A stretch of DNA of 64,000 nucleotides from Planococcus shenhongbingii (GCF_030413635.1 NZ_CP129235.1:744001-808000), one strand, 5' to 3'. Positions 32,615 to 42,034 are shown, numbered from the stretch's first letter. Notes: generated from the sequence alone by a model not told the origin. Made by a program: numbers and translations.

Positions 32615-34114
32615 ATGGCGAATCCCAACAAATCCGTACTCGTTATCGGAGGAGGGCTCGGCGGTTTATCTGCTGCAATTTCTCTCGCACAAAACGGGTA
32701 CGCTGTTTCTTTATATGAGAAGAATACACATGTGGGCGGCAAACTGAACCGTCTGGAACAGGACGGTTTCGGCTTCGACCTGGGCCCGTCCATTTTAACC
32801 ATGCCGCATATTTTCGATAAGCTATTCCGTGGCAGCGGCAAGCGCTTGGTTGATTACGTGCCCATCAAGCGGCTCGGGCGCGAATGGCGTTCTTTCTTTC
32901 CGGACGGGACGGTGTTGGATTTATATGGAGATCTTCGCTTGATGGAACGGGAAAATCCGGCGCTTTCCCATAAGGGCATGAAAGAGTATTATGCATTTTT
33001 AAAGTACGCAAAACGGCTTTATGACACGACGGAAGCCGGCTATTTTGCAGAAGGCATTGATACGGTGAAAGAGGCCGTTAAGCATCACGGAGCCATGGCA
33101 GCTTTAAAAGGCTTCGACGTGAATTCAACTGTGCATGGAGCGATTTCCAAACGGATCAGCAGCCCGCATCTGCGTGATATGCTTTCCTATTTCGTCAAAT
33201 ACGTCGGTTCTTCTCCATACAGTGCTCCGGCGGTTCTCAATATGATGATTTACATGCAGCATGCGCAAGGCTGCTGGTATGTGCCGGGCGGGATGCATAA
33301 ATTGGCGGAAGGCTTGACGAAGCTGGCGGTTGAAGAAGGCGTTCAAATCCATACCGGGATGGGTGTGGCACAGGCGCATACCAATAAAAATAAGCAAATC
33401 ACGGGTGTTGAACTGGAAGATGGATCGTTCAAGGCCGCCGATTATTACGTATCGAATATGGAAGTGATTCCGTTCTATAGAAAGATGGTGGCTGCCAAAG
33501 GGAAGTTTGTGCGGAAGCTGGAGAAGAAGTTTGAACCGTCAAGTTCGGGCCTTGTCCTGCATCTTGGGGTGAAAAAGGAATATCCTTTCTTGAATCACCA
33601 CAACTTCTTCTTTTCGGAGAATTTGCATGAACAAATGGAGAAAGTGTTCAAGAAACACGAGCTGCCGGACGATCCCACTATTTACGTCGTCAATGCCAAC
33701 AAAACCGATCCGTCCCAAGCACCTTCCGGACATGAGAACTTAAAGATCTTGCCGCATATCCCTTATATCCAAGACCATCCATTTACCGCGGAGGATTATG
33801 TGAAGTTCGAAGCACGCGTTCTGGAAAAGCTGGAACGTATGGGCTTGCATGGATTGCGGGATCATATTGTGACGCGCGACGTCTGGACTCCCCATGATAT
33901 TGAACGCACCTACGGATCCGACCGGGGAGCCATTTACGGTACCGTTTCTGATAAAAAGACGAATAAAGGCTTCAAGCACCAAAAACAAAGTGAGCTTTTT
34001 GATAATCTCTATTTTGTCGGCGGTACGGTAAATCCTGGCGGCGGCATGCCGATGGTCACACTCAGCGGCCAGCAAGTGAGCGATAAAATCGTGAAGCGCG
34101 ATAAGGGAAAATAA
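32615..34114 (+). CDS. crtP: 4,4'-diaponeurosporene oxidase (CrtP/CrtNb type)
   Basis: A 499-residue FAD enzyme of the phytoene-desaturase superfamily that oxidises a terminal methyl of diaponeurosporene toward the aldehyde or acid. [20 protein letters not shown] is the FAD fold, [19 protein letters not shown] the following substrate/FAD segment, and [20 protein letters not shown] the C-terminal segment. NPGGGMP is closer to CrtP/CrtNb than to CrtN. An open frame extends upstream to 32498, but ATG 32615 with AGAAGG upstream starts the conserved fold. It follows crtM across the repeat-filled gap. A separate promoter was not identified. Confidence 0.88.
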   Translation: MANPNKSVLVIGGGLGGLSAAISLAQNGYAVSLYEKNTHVGGKLNRLEQDGFGFDLGPSILTMPHIFDKLFRGSGKRLVDYVPIKRLGREWRSFFPDGTVLDLYGDLRLMERENPALSHKGMKEYYAFLKYAKRLYDTTEAGYFAEGIDTVKEAVKHHGAMAALKGFDVNSTVHGAISKRISSPHLRDMLSYFVKYVGSSPYSAPAVLNMMIYMQHAQGCWYVPGGMHKLAEGLTKLAVEEGVQIHTGMGVAQAHTNKNKQITGVELEDGSFKAADYYVSNMEVIPFYRKMVAAKGKFVRKLEKKFEPSSSGLVLHLGVKKEYPFLNHHNFFFSENLHEQMEKVFKKHELPDDPTIYVVNANKTDPSQAPSGHENLKILPHIPYIQDHPFTAEDYVKFEARVLEKLERMGLHGLRDHIVTRDVWTPHDIERTYGSDRGAIYGTVSDKKTNKGFKHQKQSELFDNLYFVGGTVNPGGGMPMVTLSGQQVSDKIVKRDKGK

Positions 34115-34247
34115 GCCGTTCACAATGACTGTGTTTCTATCCGGTTTTATTGCTTTGTTCACTTTCTTTATTTGACCATCTACGCAAATCAACGAGTTGG
34201 CGGGGCGCAATGCCCTAATTTAAATAAAATGCTGAGGTGATCCGCAA

Positions 34248-34772
34248 ATGCCGTTAATTGAATTGCCCATCGGTTGGCTTGTATTGGCGGATGCTGCTGC
34301 ATGGACGTTTTTTCAACTCGTCATTTCTTATGGTGCGACTCGTATTCCTTTTCACTGGTTTGTCCGCCATGACCGGCTATTCCGCTCATTCCGTTTTGAA
34401 CGGAATGGGGAGTTGTGGCAGCAGCTTTTTCGGATTAAAGGATGGAAAGGGCATTTGCCGGACGGGTCCATGTTTTTCCCGAGCGCTTATAACAAGCAGG
34501 CGCTTCATGGACACGATAGCCCGTCTTTGGCTGAGTTCGTGGTTGAATCCAGAAGAGCGGAATTGACCCATTGGTTAGTGATGCTGCCTGCTCCGCTTTT
34601 TTGTCTATGGAATCCGGCAGAGGCATTTTGGATGAACGTAGCCTATGCTTTTTTCTTTAATATTCCATTCATCATTACCCAGCGGTATAATCGTCCCCGC
34701 TTAGAGCGGTTGATCATCCAAAAGCAAAACAAGTCCCAGGCACTGCCTGACAGCAGAATATTGAAAAGCTGA
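34248..34772 (+). CDS. crtO: Glycosyl-4,4'-diaponeurosporenoate acyltransferase
   Basis: A 174-residue membrane protein with three to four hydrophobic segments, resembling S. aureus CrtO, which esterifies the glucose of glycosyl-diaponeurosporenoate with a fatty acid in staphyloxanthin synthesis. Shared marks are YGATRIPFHWFVRHDRLFRS, FRIKGWKGHLPDG, ESRRAELTHWLVMLPAP and IITQRYNRPRLERL. GCTGAGGTGATC is the Shine-Dalgarno. It lies 133 bases after crtP in the same direction. Its presence implies a glycosylated intermediate although no crtQ-like glycosyltransferase is in the window. Confidence 0.88.
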   Translation: MPLIELPIGWLVLADAAAWTFFQLVISYGATRIPFHWFVRHDRLFRSFRFERNGELWQQLFRIKGWKGHLPDGSMFFPSAYNKQALHGHDSPSLAEFVVESRRAELTHWLVMLPAPLFCLWNPAEAFWMNVAYAFFFNIPFIITQRYNRPRLERLIIQKQNKSQALPDSRILKS

Positions 34773-34950
34773 CAAGGATCAAGAGGCGACTCATGGTCCT
34801 TTTTGATTTGAAAAGATTCATCTATGCAAATAAAAGGACTTTGGAAAACCGTTGGCGAATATACTGTCAAAAAGAATCTGAAGATATTTAATGTGCCCAG
34901 CGAATGACGAAGGAAGCGGCCAAATTGCAACGAAACGGGAGGGATTAGTG

Positions 34951-35406
34951 ATGGAAACAACTGCTCGAGACGACATGATGAAGCGAATGGACTTTTTCAT
35001 CGGCAATTGGAACATGGAAGTGATTCACCCTCATATTCAGCCAAGCCCAATCTCAGGCCAAACCAATTTTAGGTGGCTCGATGAGAAGTATGTCATCCAA
35101 CGCACGCATATCAACAAAAGCGAATTTCCCGATAACACGATTATTTACGACTGCAATCCGGATACGGGCCAGTATTTGATGCATTATTTCGATTCGCGGG
35201 GAGTGACCCGTCTGTACTCCATGAACCTGGAGAATGGAGTTTGGAAATGGTGGAGAAACACAGCCGATTTTTCGCCTTTGAAGTTCCAGCAGCGTTTTAC
35301 CGGAGAAGTCGATGACACGGGAAAGACCATACGAAGCCTATTGGAAAAATCGGACGACGGTGTAAATTGGGAGCGTGATTTCGAAGTGGTGTATCGAAAA
35401 GATTAA
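34951..35406 (+). CDS. DUF1579-like beta-barrel protein
   Basis: A 151-residue soluble protein. The start MDFFIGNWNMEV (after a short METTARDDMMKR leader), FRWLDEKYVIQRTHI, TIIYDCNPDTGQYLMHYFDS and RFTGEVDDTGKTI are typical of the lipocalin-like DUF1579 group. An in-frame ATG at 34891 exists, but GGGAGGGATTAGTG directly supports ATG 34951. It follows crtO after 178 bases and may belong to a separate transcript. The ligand is unknown. Confidence 0.7.
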   Translation: METTARDDMMKRMDFFIGNWNMEVIHPHIQPSPISGQTNFRWLDEKYVIQRTHINKSEFPDNTIIYDCNPDTGQYLMHYFDSRGVTRLYSMNLENGVWKWWRNTADFSPLKFQQRFTGEVDDTGKTIRSLLEKSDDGVNWERDFEVVYRKD

Positions 35407-35511
35407 GACAACACAGATCATTGAGACGGAATTAAAGAAGGCGTCAAGCTGTGTGGAATGCTATTATACTGAAAGAGTTAAGATTTGTTTCTTGAAGAAG
35501 GGAATGAAAAG

Positions 35512-35826
35512 ATGAACACGATTTTTATTGCGGGCCACTCCCGGCTGCCTTCTGGAATGGCAGCCCAAAATATATACGAAACGCTGACGATTACAGCAGA
35601 AGTGGATAAAAAATACGGCGTGATTGTAACCGCCAGCTGCACTTTAGCGACGGCTCACGGCCAGGAATTCATACATCAATTGCTGAGAGGGTACAGCCTT
35701 CAAGACGGGATAGAAGAACCGATCGCAAAACTGAAAAGTCATTACTTAGGAAAAGCAGGGAATGCCTTGATTTCCGCCTTAAAGGATTTGCACAAACAAT
35801 ACGAGACTCGTGAAACTTACCATTGA
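35512..35826 (+). CDS. DUF3870 domain protein
   Basis: A 104-residue protein, MNTIFIAGHSRLPSGMAAQN, then YGVIVTASCTLATAHGQEFI and HYLGKAGNALISALKDLHKQ. This is the DUF3870 family, commonly found next to acyl-CoA dehydrogenase and CoA-transferase genes in Bacillales and Clostridia, as here. Function unproven; a metal- or CoA-related role has no direct support. The start at 35512 follows GAAGAAGGGA. The longer frame from 35485 is not needed. Confidence 0.82.
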   Translation: MNTIFIAGHSRLPSGMAAQNIYETLTITAEVDKKYGVIVTASCTLATAHGQEFIHQLLRGYSLQDGIEEPIAKLKSHYLGKAGNALISALKDLHKQYETRETYH

Positions 35827-35972
35827 TTTTTCAGATTATTTTATTTTTTCTGTTTACAAGCAGGGTTTAATAGGTTAGGATTGGAAGTACGAATCATGCC
35901 GAAACGCAAACGCGTTCGTCCCGCATGGTCAATTTTTAAATGTATAATCCCATACTGCCTAGTCTGCCGACA

Positions 35973-36058
35973 ACCTCTTCCAGGTTGTTCGCCACAGATA
36001 AAAGCCAGTTCAATTTGGATAAACAGCTTGCTGTTGTCTATTTGAACTGGCTTTTTTG
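35973..36058 (+). promoter_or_regulatory. Hairpin plus terminator just before the CoA-transferase gene
   Basis: CAACCT/AGGTTG near 35971-35988 is followed by AAAGCCAGTTCAA (36001-36013) paired with TTGAACTGGCTTT (36042-36054) and a T run. The start codon is only 22 bases beyond. A TATAAT lies at 35943-35948. This could be the terminator of the DUF3870 gene or an attenuator for the CoA-transferase operon. Confidence 0.55.
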
Positions 36059-36080
36059 TTGCCACGAAAGGAGTGAAATC

Positions 36081-37241
36081 ATGTCTGGAGCGTTAAAGAA
36101 TATCAAAGTCCTGGATTTATCACGGGTACTGGCAGGTCCTTATTGCACGATGATCTTAGGCGATTTAGGCGCAGAAGTCCTGAAAGTGGAAGCGCCCGGA
36201 GGAAGCGATGAAACCCGGAGGTGGGGGCCGCCTTTCAAGGAAGACGTAAGCGCTTATTATCTCAGTGCCAATCGAAACAAAAAAGCCATAACAGTGGATC
36301 TCCGGACGGAAGAAGGCGTTGAAATCGTTAAAACGCTGGCTTCGGAAAGTGATGTGGTGATCAACAACTTCAAAACCGGGAAAATGGAAAAATTTGGGCT
36401 GGGGTATGAGACCTTGGCGGAGTTGAACCCGCGCATCGTTTATTGTTCAATTACCGGGTTCGGGGAGACGGGGCCAGAGCGTGATATGCCAGGCTATGAT
36501 TTTATCATCCAAGCCATGAGCGGGTTGATGAGCATAACGGGAACAACAGAATCAGGCCCTCAAAAGTCGGGGGTTGCGATTGTCGATGTCCTGACGGGGC
36601 TGTATGCGTGCATTGGCATCCAGGCAGCTTTATTGGAACGCACCGTTTCAGGGAAAGGGCAAAAGCTCGATATTTCCTTGTATGATTCTGCGGTGAGCGC
36701 ATTGATCAATATTGGCAGCAGTTACTTGATGTCAGAAAAGATTCCGACGGCTCTCGGAAATACGCATGCCAATATTGTTCCGTATCAAACATTCCGCACT
36801 GCTGACGGGGAAATGGTAATTGCTGTCGGAAACGACCATCAATTTGCAGCGCTGTGCAAAGTTCTTGGGAAACCGGAGCTTGCCTGGGATGACAAGTATA
36901 AGTCAAATCCGGTGCGTGTAGAGAATCGGGAACAGCTGATTCCAATTCTTCAAGAGCAATTATTAGCGGAGAAAACAGCTTTTTGGCAAGAAAAACTGAA
37001 AGGATGCAATGTTCCGAGTGGTCCCATTCAGAACTTGGAGGACGTTGTAAATGACAAGCAGCTTCAATCACGGAATATGTTTATCGAACACGATCATCCG
37101 ACAGCCGGCCGAATCAAAATGATCGGCAGCCCGCTGAAATTGTCCAGAACGCCAGTGGAAGTGAAACGTCATCCGCCGATGCCGGGAGAACATAATGAGG
37201 AAGTATTCAACCGCTTGAAAAAAATGAAAACATATAACTAA
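36081..37241 (+). CDS. CaiB/BaiF family class III CoA-transferase
   Basis: A 386-residue CoA-transferase that moves CoA between carboxylic acids through an aspartyl-CoA thioester. VLDLSRVLAGPYCTMILGDL and AEVLKVEAPGGSDETRRWGP are the family N-terminus. GYDFIIQAMSGLMSITG with QKSGVAIVDVLTGLYA contains the conserved catalytic Asp. AAAGGAGTG precedes ATG 36081; the longer open frame from 35940 lacks homology. It is followed after 17 bases by an acyl-CoA dehydrogenase, so the pair probably activates and oxidises a short dicarboxylic or branched acid. A glutarate- or methylsuccinate-like route is plausible but unproven. Confidence 0.9.
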   Translation: MSGALKNIKVLDLSRVLAGPYCTMILGDLGAEVLKVEAPGGSDETRRWGPPFKEDVSAYYLSANRNKKAITVDLRTEEGVEIVKTLASESDVVINNFKTGKMEKFGLGYETLAELNPRIVYCSITGFGETGPERDMPGYDFIIQAMSGLMSITGTTESGPQKSGVAIVDVLTGLYACIGIQAALLERTVSGKGQKLDISLYDSAVSALINIGSSYLMSEKIPTALGNTHANIVPYQTFRTADGEMVIAVGNDHQFAALCKVLGKPELAWDDKYKSNPVRVENREQLIPILQEQLLAEKTAFWQEKLKGCNVPSGPIQNLEDVVNDKQLQSRNMFIEHDHPTAGRIKMIGSPLKLSRTPVEVKRHPPMPGEHNEEVFNRLKKMKTYN

Positions 37242-37258
37242 TAAGGGAGAGAAAAACG

Positions 37259-38476
37259 ATGAACTTTAACTTTACTCAAGAACAGGAATTGCTGCGCAGC
37301 GCTACCCGGAATTTTGTAGACAAGGAAATCATGCCGTATATCGAAGAATGGGACCGCGAAGGGCAATCAGACCCGGCGATTTATTCCAAACTTGCAGAAC
37401 TGGGGTTGATGGGTGTATGCATTCCCGAACAATATGGCGGCAGTGGCATGGATTATAATTCACTGGCCATCGTTTGTGAAGAGTTGGAGCGGGGCGACAC
37501 GACTTTCCGTACAGCGGTTTCGGTCCATATCGGACTGAATAGCATGACGCTTCTTCAGTGGGGAACCGAAGAACAGAAACAGAAGTATTTAACGCCGCAA
37601 GCCAGCGGAGAAAAGATCGGGGCATTTGGGTTGACCGAGCCAGGCGCTGGATCAGATGTGGCTGCGATGCAGACGACTGCGAAAAAAGACGGCGACCACT
37701 ATATTCTGAATGGCCAAAAAACATGGATTTCATTATGCGATGTGGCTGACCATTTCCTGGTTTTCGCTTATACAGGAGAACAGTCAGGGAAACATAAAGC
37801 AATTTCGGCATTTATTGTAGAACGGACGTGGGAAGGATTTTCTTCCAAAGCGATTAAAGGGAAACACGGCATCCGGGCAGGCAATACCGGGGAGTTGTTC
37901 TTCGAGGATGTCAAAGTGCCAAAAGAGAATTTGCTTGGCGAAGAAGGGGAAGGATTTAAAATCGCGATGGCGGCACTCGATAATGGCCGTTTTACTGTTG
38001 CTGCAGGAGCAGTGGGGCAAATTATGGCTTGTTTAGAAGCAAGCGTCAGTTATTGCCACGAACGCAAAACCTTCGGAAAAGAGATTGGCAGACACCAGCT
38101 TGTTCAGCAAATGATTGCGAAAATGGAAGCGGGCTATCAAATGAGCCGTCTGCTTGTGTACCGGGCCGGTGAACTGAAAAACGAAGGAAAGCGCAATACG
38201 AGAGAAACGTCTCTGGCTAAATGGCAAGCCTGTGATTTTGCCAACCAGGCTGCAGACGACGCTTTCCAGATTCATGGAGCTTATGGCTATTCAGACCAGT
38301 ATCCGGTCAGCCGCTTTTTGCGGAATTCCAAAGCGCCGGTCATTTATGAAGGGACACGTGAAATCCATACCATTATGCAAGCGGAATATGTACTCGGTTA
38401 TAAGGAAGACAAACCGTTAAGCAAAACCCTTCCAGCTTGGCAAGAGGAAACCATTGCTTCGTTGACGAATAAATAA
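37259..38476 (+). CDS. Acyl-CoA dehydrogenase
   Basis: A 405-residue FAD enzyme catalysing alpha,beta-dehydrogenation of acyl-CoA, passing electrons to ETF. The three-domain fold is complete: GLMGVCIPEQYGGSGMDYNS, the FAD/substrate signature GAFGLTEPGAGSDVAAMQTT, KTWISLCDVADHF, and FQIHGAYGYSDQYPVSRFLR. The C-terminal VIYEGTREIHTIMQAEYVLG supplies the usual catalytic Glu and FAD contacts. AAGGGAG precedes ATG. It is the distal gene of the DUF3870/CoA-transferase unit, followed by a palindromic terminator. Confidence 0.93.
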   Translation: MNFNFTQEQELLRSATRNFVDKEIMPYIEEWDREGQSDPAIYSKLAELGLMGVCIPEQYGGSGMDYNSLAIVCEELERGDTTFRTAVSVHIGLNSMTLLQWGTEEQKQKYLTPQASGEKIGAFGLTEPGAGSDVAAMQTTAKKDGDHYILNGQKTWISLCDVADHFLVFAYTGEQSGKHKAISAFIVERTWEGFSSKAIKGKHGIRAGNTGELFFEDVKVPKENLLGEEGEGFKIAMAALDNGRFTVAAGAVGQIMACLEASVSYCHERKTFGKEIGRHQLVQQMIAKMEAGYQMSRLLVYRAGELKNEGKRNTRETSLAKWQACDFANQAADDAFQIHGAYGYSDQYPVSRFLRNSKAPVIYEGTREIHTIMQAEYVLGYKEDKPLSKTLPAWQEETIASLTNK

Positions 38477-38588
38477 ACTTTATAAGATTACGGCAATACC
38501 GTGATGACAACCTTGCCTGTGAAACAGAATACAGAGTTGAAATTCATGCACCCAAAACGCAGTTGGATAAGCTGTCTAAGATTTAAGA

Positions 38589-38636
38589 AAGGTGGAAATT
38601 AAATGGCTTCTGCAGAAGCCATTTAATTTCCACCTT
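38589..38636. terminator. Perfect 48-bp palindrome, bidirectional terminator
   Basis: Bases 38589-38636 read identically on both strands, centred on TGCA (38611-38614). Each half contains GGTGGAAATTAAATGGCTTC or its complement. It ends directly at the stop codon of the convergent SRPBCC gene, so it probably terminates both transcripts. Confidence 0.75.
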
Positions 38637-39113
38637 CTATTTTTCAATAAATTCAGCAAGGTTTTCAAGTGTGGAATTTAAACCGGTATCATGGTCTTCT
38701 TTTCGTATTCCTTCAGGGACGTGTTCGCAAACGATTGTCACTTTTGTTCCTGCTGGAACGGCTTCCAAATACCAAGTCTGACTCATCTCGCCGGAAAACG
38801 CCGGATCTTCAGAATCGAATTTTCCGGAACACACAATTTTGGTGTCCGGAACCAACTCCAAAAACTTTCCTTCGGTTACGTCCGTATTGTCGGAAGTCTT
38901 TCCGGGGGTTGGATGATCGGTTTCGTAGGTAAGAGTCATCCGGTAAGTTCCGCCTTCGTGAGGTTCAAAAACGTCCATATGGGCCGACATTCCTTTTGGC
39001 GGAAGCCAAGAACGCAAAGATACAGGGTTCATGAACGCTTGGTAGATAGCATTCGGCGACGCCTTAATCACTCTTGAAGCGGAATCGATTCGGTAGCTTG
39101 ATGGAGTTGCCAT
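38637..39113 (-). CDS. SRPBCC (AHSA1-like) protein
   Basis: A 158-residue START/Bet-v1-fold protein with the AHSA1 pattern: SRVIKASPNAIYQAFMNPVS, LRSWLPPKGMSAHMDVFEPH, GGTYRMTLTYE and a long C-terminal helix GLNSTLENLAEFIEK. Such proteins bind hydrophobic ligands or act as small-molecule response factors. The start has GGAGG about ten bases before ATG 39113. It is isolated, convergent with the acyl-CoA dehydrogenase gene. Confidence 0.82.
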   Translation of the reverse strand: MATPSSYRIDSASRVIKASPNAIYQAFMNPVSLRSWLPPKGMSAHMDVFEPHEGGTYRMTLTYETDHPTPGKTSDNTDVTEGKFLELVPDTKIVCSGKFDSEDPAFSGEMSQTWYLEAVPAGTKVTIVCEHVPEGIRKEDHDTGLNSTLENLAEFIEK

Positions 39114-39444
39114 ATTAAAACCTCCTGATTGAGTTTAATGTAGTATACCCATTTTCAGCTGGAAACCATTCCCGATAAATCTGGAAATGCGACATAATCT
39201 AAATTGTATAGACCGCCACTTCCGACGTATTAACGTTTAGGAAGCGGCGGTTTTTTATTTAATGTAATAAATTGTGTCGTTTTTTAGAATTGTAACGAGT
39301 GACGACAGGTATAAAAGACTATTTAGGTAGATTAAAAGTAATTATTAATGTAATATATAGGAAAAGTTGTAAACATTAAAGATTAGTAAGACCCCCCTGT
39401 CTCGGATAATGTGAAAAATAGGATGACTAGAAAGAGGAATGAAG
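39114..39444. other. Intergenic region with a terminator
   Basis: A hairpin ACCGCC..CTTCC / GGAAGCGGCGGT with six T residues lies at 39212-39256 (plus orientation). An odd run GACCCCCCTGTC lies at 39391-39402. No gene is seen. Confidence 0.5.
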
Positions 39445-40362
39445 ATGAGAAACCAGATTAAGACCATGGCAAAAAATATTGTTTTATTTAGCACAATTAC
39501 AACTGTAACTTTGACTGGCGGAGTAGGAAGCGTCTATGCTGCAGAAGCACCGGCATACTCGAATACTCAAGCTTACGAAGCGCAGCATATTGAACAGGAT
39601 GCCAAGTACTCGAAGAAAGTGATGAGAGCGGTCCGGGTTAGTTTGGGAGTGGATGCTAAGTCAATACAAGTAGATGCCGTGATTCAAACGATGCCGAAAG
39701 TGAACGTCATGGACCGTTACTTAGCTTCATTCGGTAAAAAGGTCAAAGGAAATGAAGTTCGGCTGGCGGTAAAAGAGATCTTTGATATCGATCTGAACTA
39801 CGTTTCGAAGATGGATTATGGCAGCAAATTGGCCAGCTATCCTACAGATGTGATGGAAAGCTTGCGCGTCTCTTTGAACGAAGAACCGGCATCGACTAAG
39901 CAAGATGCACGGATTATGGAAATGGCGAAAAATGAAGTGATGGACCGCTATCTGAAAGAACATGATTACGCACTCACTGGCGCAGAAAGCCGCGTGCTGA
40001 TCAACCAGATTTTCGGCGTTAATCTGGAGGGCATTTCCACTTTGGAACATATGCAATTAGCGGTCAGCTCTAAAGGCCAATGGATTGTGAAAAGTGATAC
40101 GGATCTATTCGTTCTCGAATCCAGCTTGGATGACGTCGATGTTTCCATTTATACAACACCTTACTTTAAAGAAGTGACAGGCAGCGACCAATTGCCGGAG
40201 CCGTTAAAAACGAAATTAATGGAACTTGGCTTTACGTATAATGAAGAAGCCAATCGGCTGTATTACAAAAACCCAACCGGGGAATCTGTGCCGGATGCGT
40301 TCAAAGGCCGAGTAATGGGGATTCTGATTGGCACGATTGTGACGGAATACAAGAACAAATAA
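39445..40362 (+). CDS. Secreted protein with an internal duplication, family unknown
   Basis: A 305-residue exported protein. A signal peptide spans residues 1-32 (MRNQIKTMAKN, hydrophobic core, cleavage near VYA). Two homologous repeats of about 60 residues follow. Repeat 1 (59-119) has VMRAVRVSLG, VMDRYLASFG and LAVKEIFDIDL; repeat 2 (136-196) has VMESLRVSLN, VMDRYLKEHD and LINQIFGVNL. The last 100 residues are a distinct domain ending GRVMGILIGTIVTEYK. ATG 39445 is preferred over 39439 because AAGAGG needs spacing. It is transcribed alone with its own terminator. I do not recognise a family; a cell-envelope role is inferred only from export. Confidence 0.7.
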   Translation: MRNQIKTMAKNIVLFSTITTVTLTGGVGSVYAAEAPAYSNTQAYEAQHIEQDAKYSKKVMRAVRVSLGVDAKSIQVDAVIQTMPKVNVMDRYLASFGKKVKGNEVRLAVKEIFDIDLNYVSKMDYGSKLASYPTDVMESLRVSLNEEPASTKQDARIMEMAKNEVMDRYLKEHDYALTGAESRVLINQIFGVNLEGISTLEHMQLAVSSKGQWIVKSDTDLFVLESSLDDVDVSIYTTPYFKEVTGSDQLPEPLKTKLMELGFTYNEEANRLYYKNPTGESVPDAFKGRVMGILIGTIVTEYKNK

Positions 40363-40374
40363 TAGGAAAACCTT

Positions 40375-40408
40375 CAAGGACTTAGAGGAAACTCTTGGTC
40401 CTTTTTTT
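40375..40408 (+). terminator. Intrinsic terminator
   Basis: AAGGAC...GAG / CTC...GTCCTT followed by seven T residues. Confidence 0.75.
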
Positions 40409-40677
40409 GCGCTTTCCTTTCTTGTAGAATGATTGGGCATGATGGGTTATAGAGCAAAACTTAATGTTTTAGAAGAATATAAGGCAGGCCGATTTCGGGC
40501 AGCTCTGCTAGGGTTTGTAATGAAAAATACTAACCAGGGTCTTTAAAAGGAATTCTCCTTCAATTGACCTGTACAATAATCAATCCTTTATATTAATTAT
40601 CTGATTTTTCTGATATATTTAGAAAGAGGAAGTTTTTGCTATATTTTCGAAATAATAAATTCCAAAGGAGGGATGGA

Positions 40678-41580
40678 ATGAACGTTATCAAGAATGATAT
40701 TACGTTCGCGAGTGAAGGGTTAAATTGCAAGGGCTGGTTATACGTTCCGGAAGGAGGCGAGCCTAGTAAGAAACCGGCGATTGTCATGGCGCATGGATTT
40801 AATGCGGTGAAAGAGATGCATTTGAAAAACTTCGCAGAAAAATTTGCAGAGGCAGGATTTGCCGTATTGGTTTTTGATTACCGATTTATCGGGGAAAGTG
40901 AAGGGGAGCCAAGGCAGCATGTGATTCCTGCAGAGCAGCATAAAGATTATAGAAATGCGATCAGCTGGATTTCAACTCATGATCAAGTAGATGAAAATCG
41001 AATTGGCATTTGGGGAACTGGCTACAGCGGAGCTCATGCATTGCATTTGGCGGCAATAGATCCGCGGGTGAAAGTTGTCGTAGCCCAAACTCCCGTGGTA
41101 AACGGATGGAAGAGTGCTCAACGGTTAATGAGAAATGATATATTCCAAGGATTCGTCCAAAATCTAAGTGCTTACCGTCTGGCCCGTTATATGGGAGCCG
41201 AGCACCAGTATGTGCCGGTAGTTGCACCAGAAGGTGAAGTAAGTGCTTTGCCAATTCCAGAGGCTTTTGAGTGGTTTACTGAAACAGGGAACACGATTGC
41301 ACCAAATTGGGAAAATAGAATTACGCTTGAAACAATGGAAGCTCTTTTGGAATATAGCCCAAGCAGCACGATTGAGCGTATTTCCCCGACACCTTTATTA
41401 ATATTGGTGGCAGAAAATGATATGTTGGCGACAGCGGATTTAACCATAGAAGCATTTCAAAAAGCACATGAGCCAAAAAAATTAGTGATTCTTCCCGGCG
41501 GCCACTATAGTGCCTATGGAGAACCAGGATTGTCGGGTTTTCTTCCACCGCAAATTGAGTGGTTCAAGGAGCATTTGTGA
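40678..41580 (+). CDS. Alpha/beta hydrolase
   Basis: A 300-residue alpha/beta-hydrolase related to dienelactone hydrolase and X-Pro peptidase-type enzymes. IVMAHGFNAVKEMHLKNFAE carries the oxyanion-side HGF, FDYRFIGESEGEPR the usual strand after the cap, GIWGTGYSGAHALHLAA the nucleophile Ser, VAENDMLATAD the acid and LPGGHYSAYG the His. ATG 40678 has an AAAGGAGGGATGGA Shine-Dalgarno; the longer frame to 40636 is unnecessary. Monocistronic. Esterase or C-C hydrolase activity is likely; the substrate is unknown. Confidence 0.85.
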   Translation: MNVIKNDITFASEGLNCKGWLYVPEGGEPSKKPAIVMAHGFNAVKEMHLKNFAEKFAEAGFAVLVFDYRFIGESEGEPRQHVIPAEQHKDYRNAISWISTHDQVDENRIGIWGTGYSGAHALHLAAIDPRVKVVVAQTPVVNGWKSAQRLMRNDIFQGFVQNLSAYRLARYMGAEHQYVPVVAPEGEVSALPIPEAFEWFTETGNTIAPNWENRITLETMEALLEYSPSSTIERISPTPLLILVAENDMLATADLTIEAFQKAHEPKKLVILPGGHYSAYGEPGLSGFLPPQIEWFKEHL

Positions 41581-41756
41581 GACTGATTTAAAGGAAGCAG
41601 AGAGACGAAAAAATCGCTTTCCTTTATCAATGGAAATTCTAAACCTAAGTTGTATTTCACTCTGGTTCTTTATTGCTAAAATTCACAATAAACAAAATGG
41701 GTCTTGCTTTTTGCGTTATATTGAAATAGTATGAAAATATAAATTAAATATGTAAA

Positions 41757-41932
41757 TCTCTTATGAAGAGCGGCGGAGGGACTGGCCCTGTGAAGCCCGG
41801 CAACCATTCAAGGTTTTGAACGACCATGAAAAGGTGCTACATCCTGCAAAATACTTGGTATTTTGGAAAATAAGAGAGGTGTAAACTCAAACTTTTTTGA
41901 ATGCCTCTCTTTTAAGAGAGGCATTTTTATTT
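41757..41932 (+). promoter_or_regulatory. SAM-I (S-box) riboswitch with terminator
   Basis: CTTATGAAGAGCGGCGGAGG and GACTGGCCCTGTGAAGCCCG, then GGCAACC, GGTGCTACATCCTGC and AATAAGAG, are the standard conserved S-box segments. A terminator follows: AATGCCTCTCTT (41900-41911) with AAGAGAGGCATT (41914-41925) and a T run. The AAGAGAGG at the aptamer end can act as an antiterminator with CCTCTCTT. High SAM should stop transcription before metQ. Confidence 0.95.
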
Positions 41933-42034
41933 TTCACAAAAAAGGAAGCGGTTGTCATTACAACGGCTGCATGCAGTTGAAGGTTTTACTGGCCACACTG
42001 GCAATGAAAAAGAAACAGGAAAAGGGGAAATGAC

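Noticed and set aside
35940..36080. N-terminal extension of the CoA-transferase to 35940
   Set aside because: The extension runs through a terminator hairpin and is not family-like; ATG 36081 has AAAGGAGTG.
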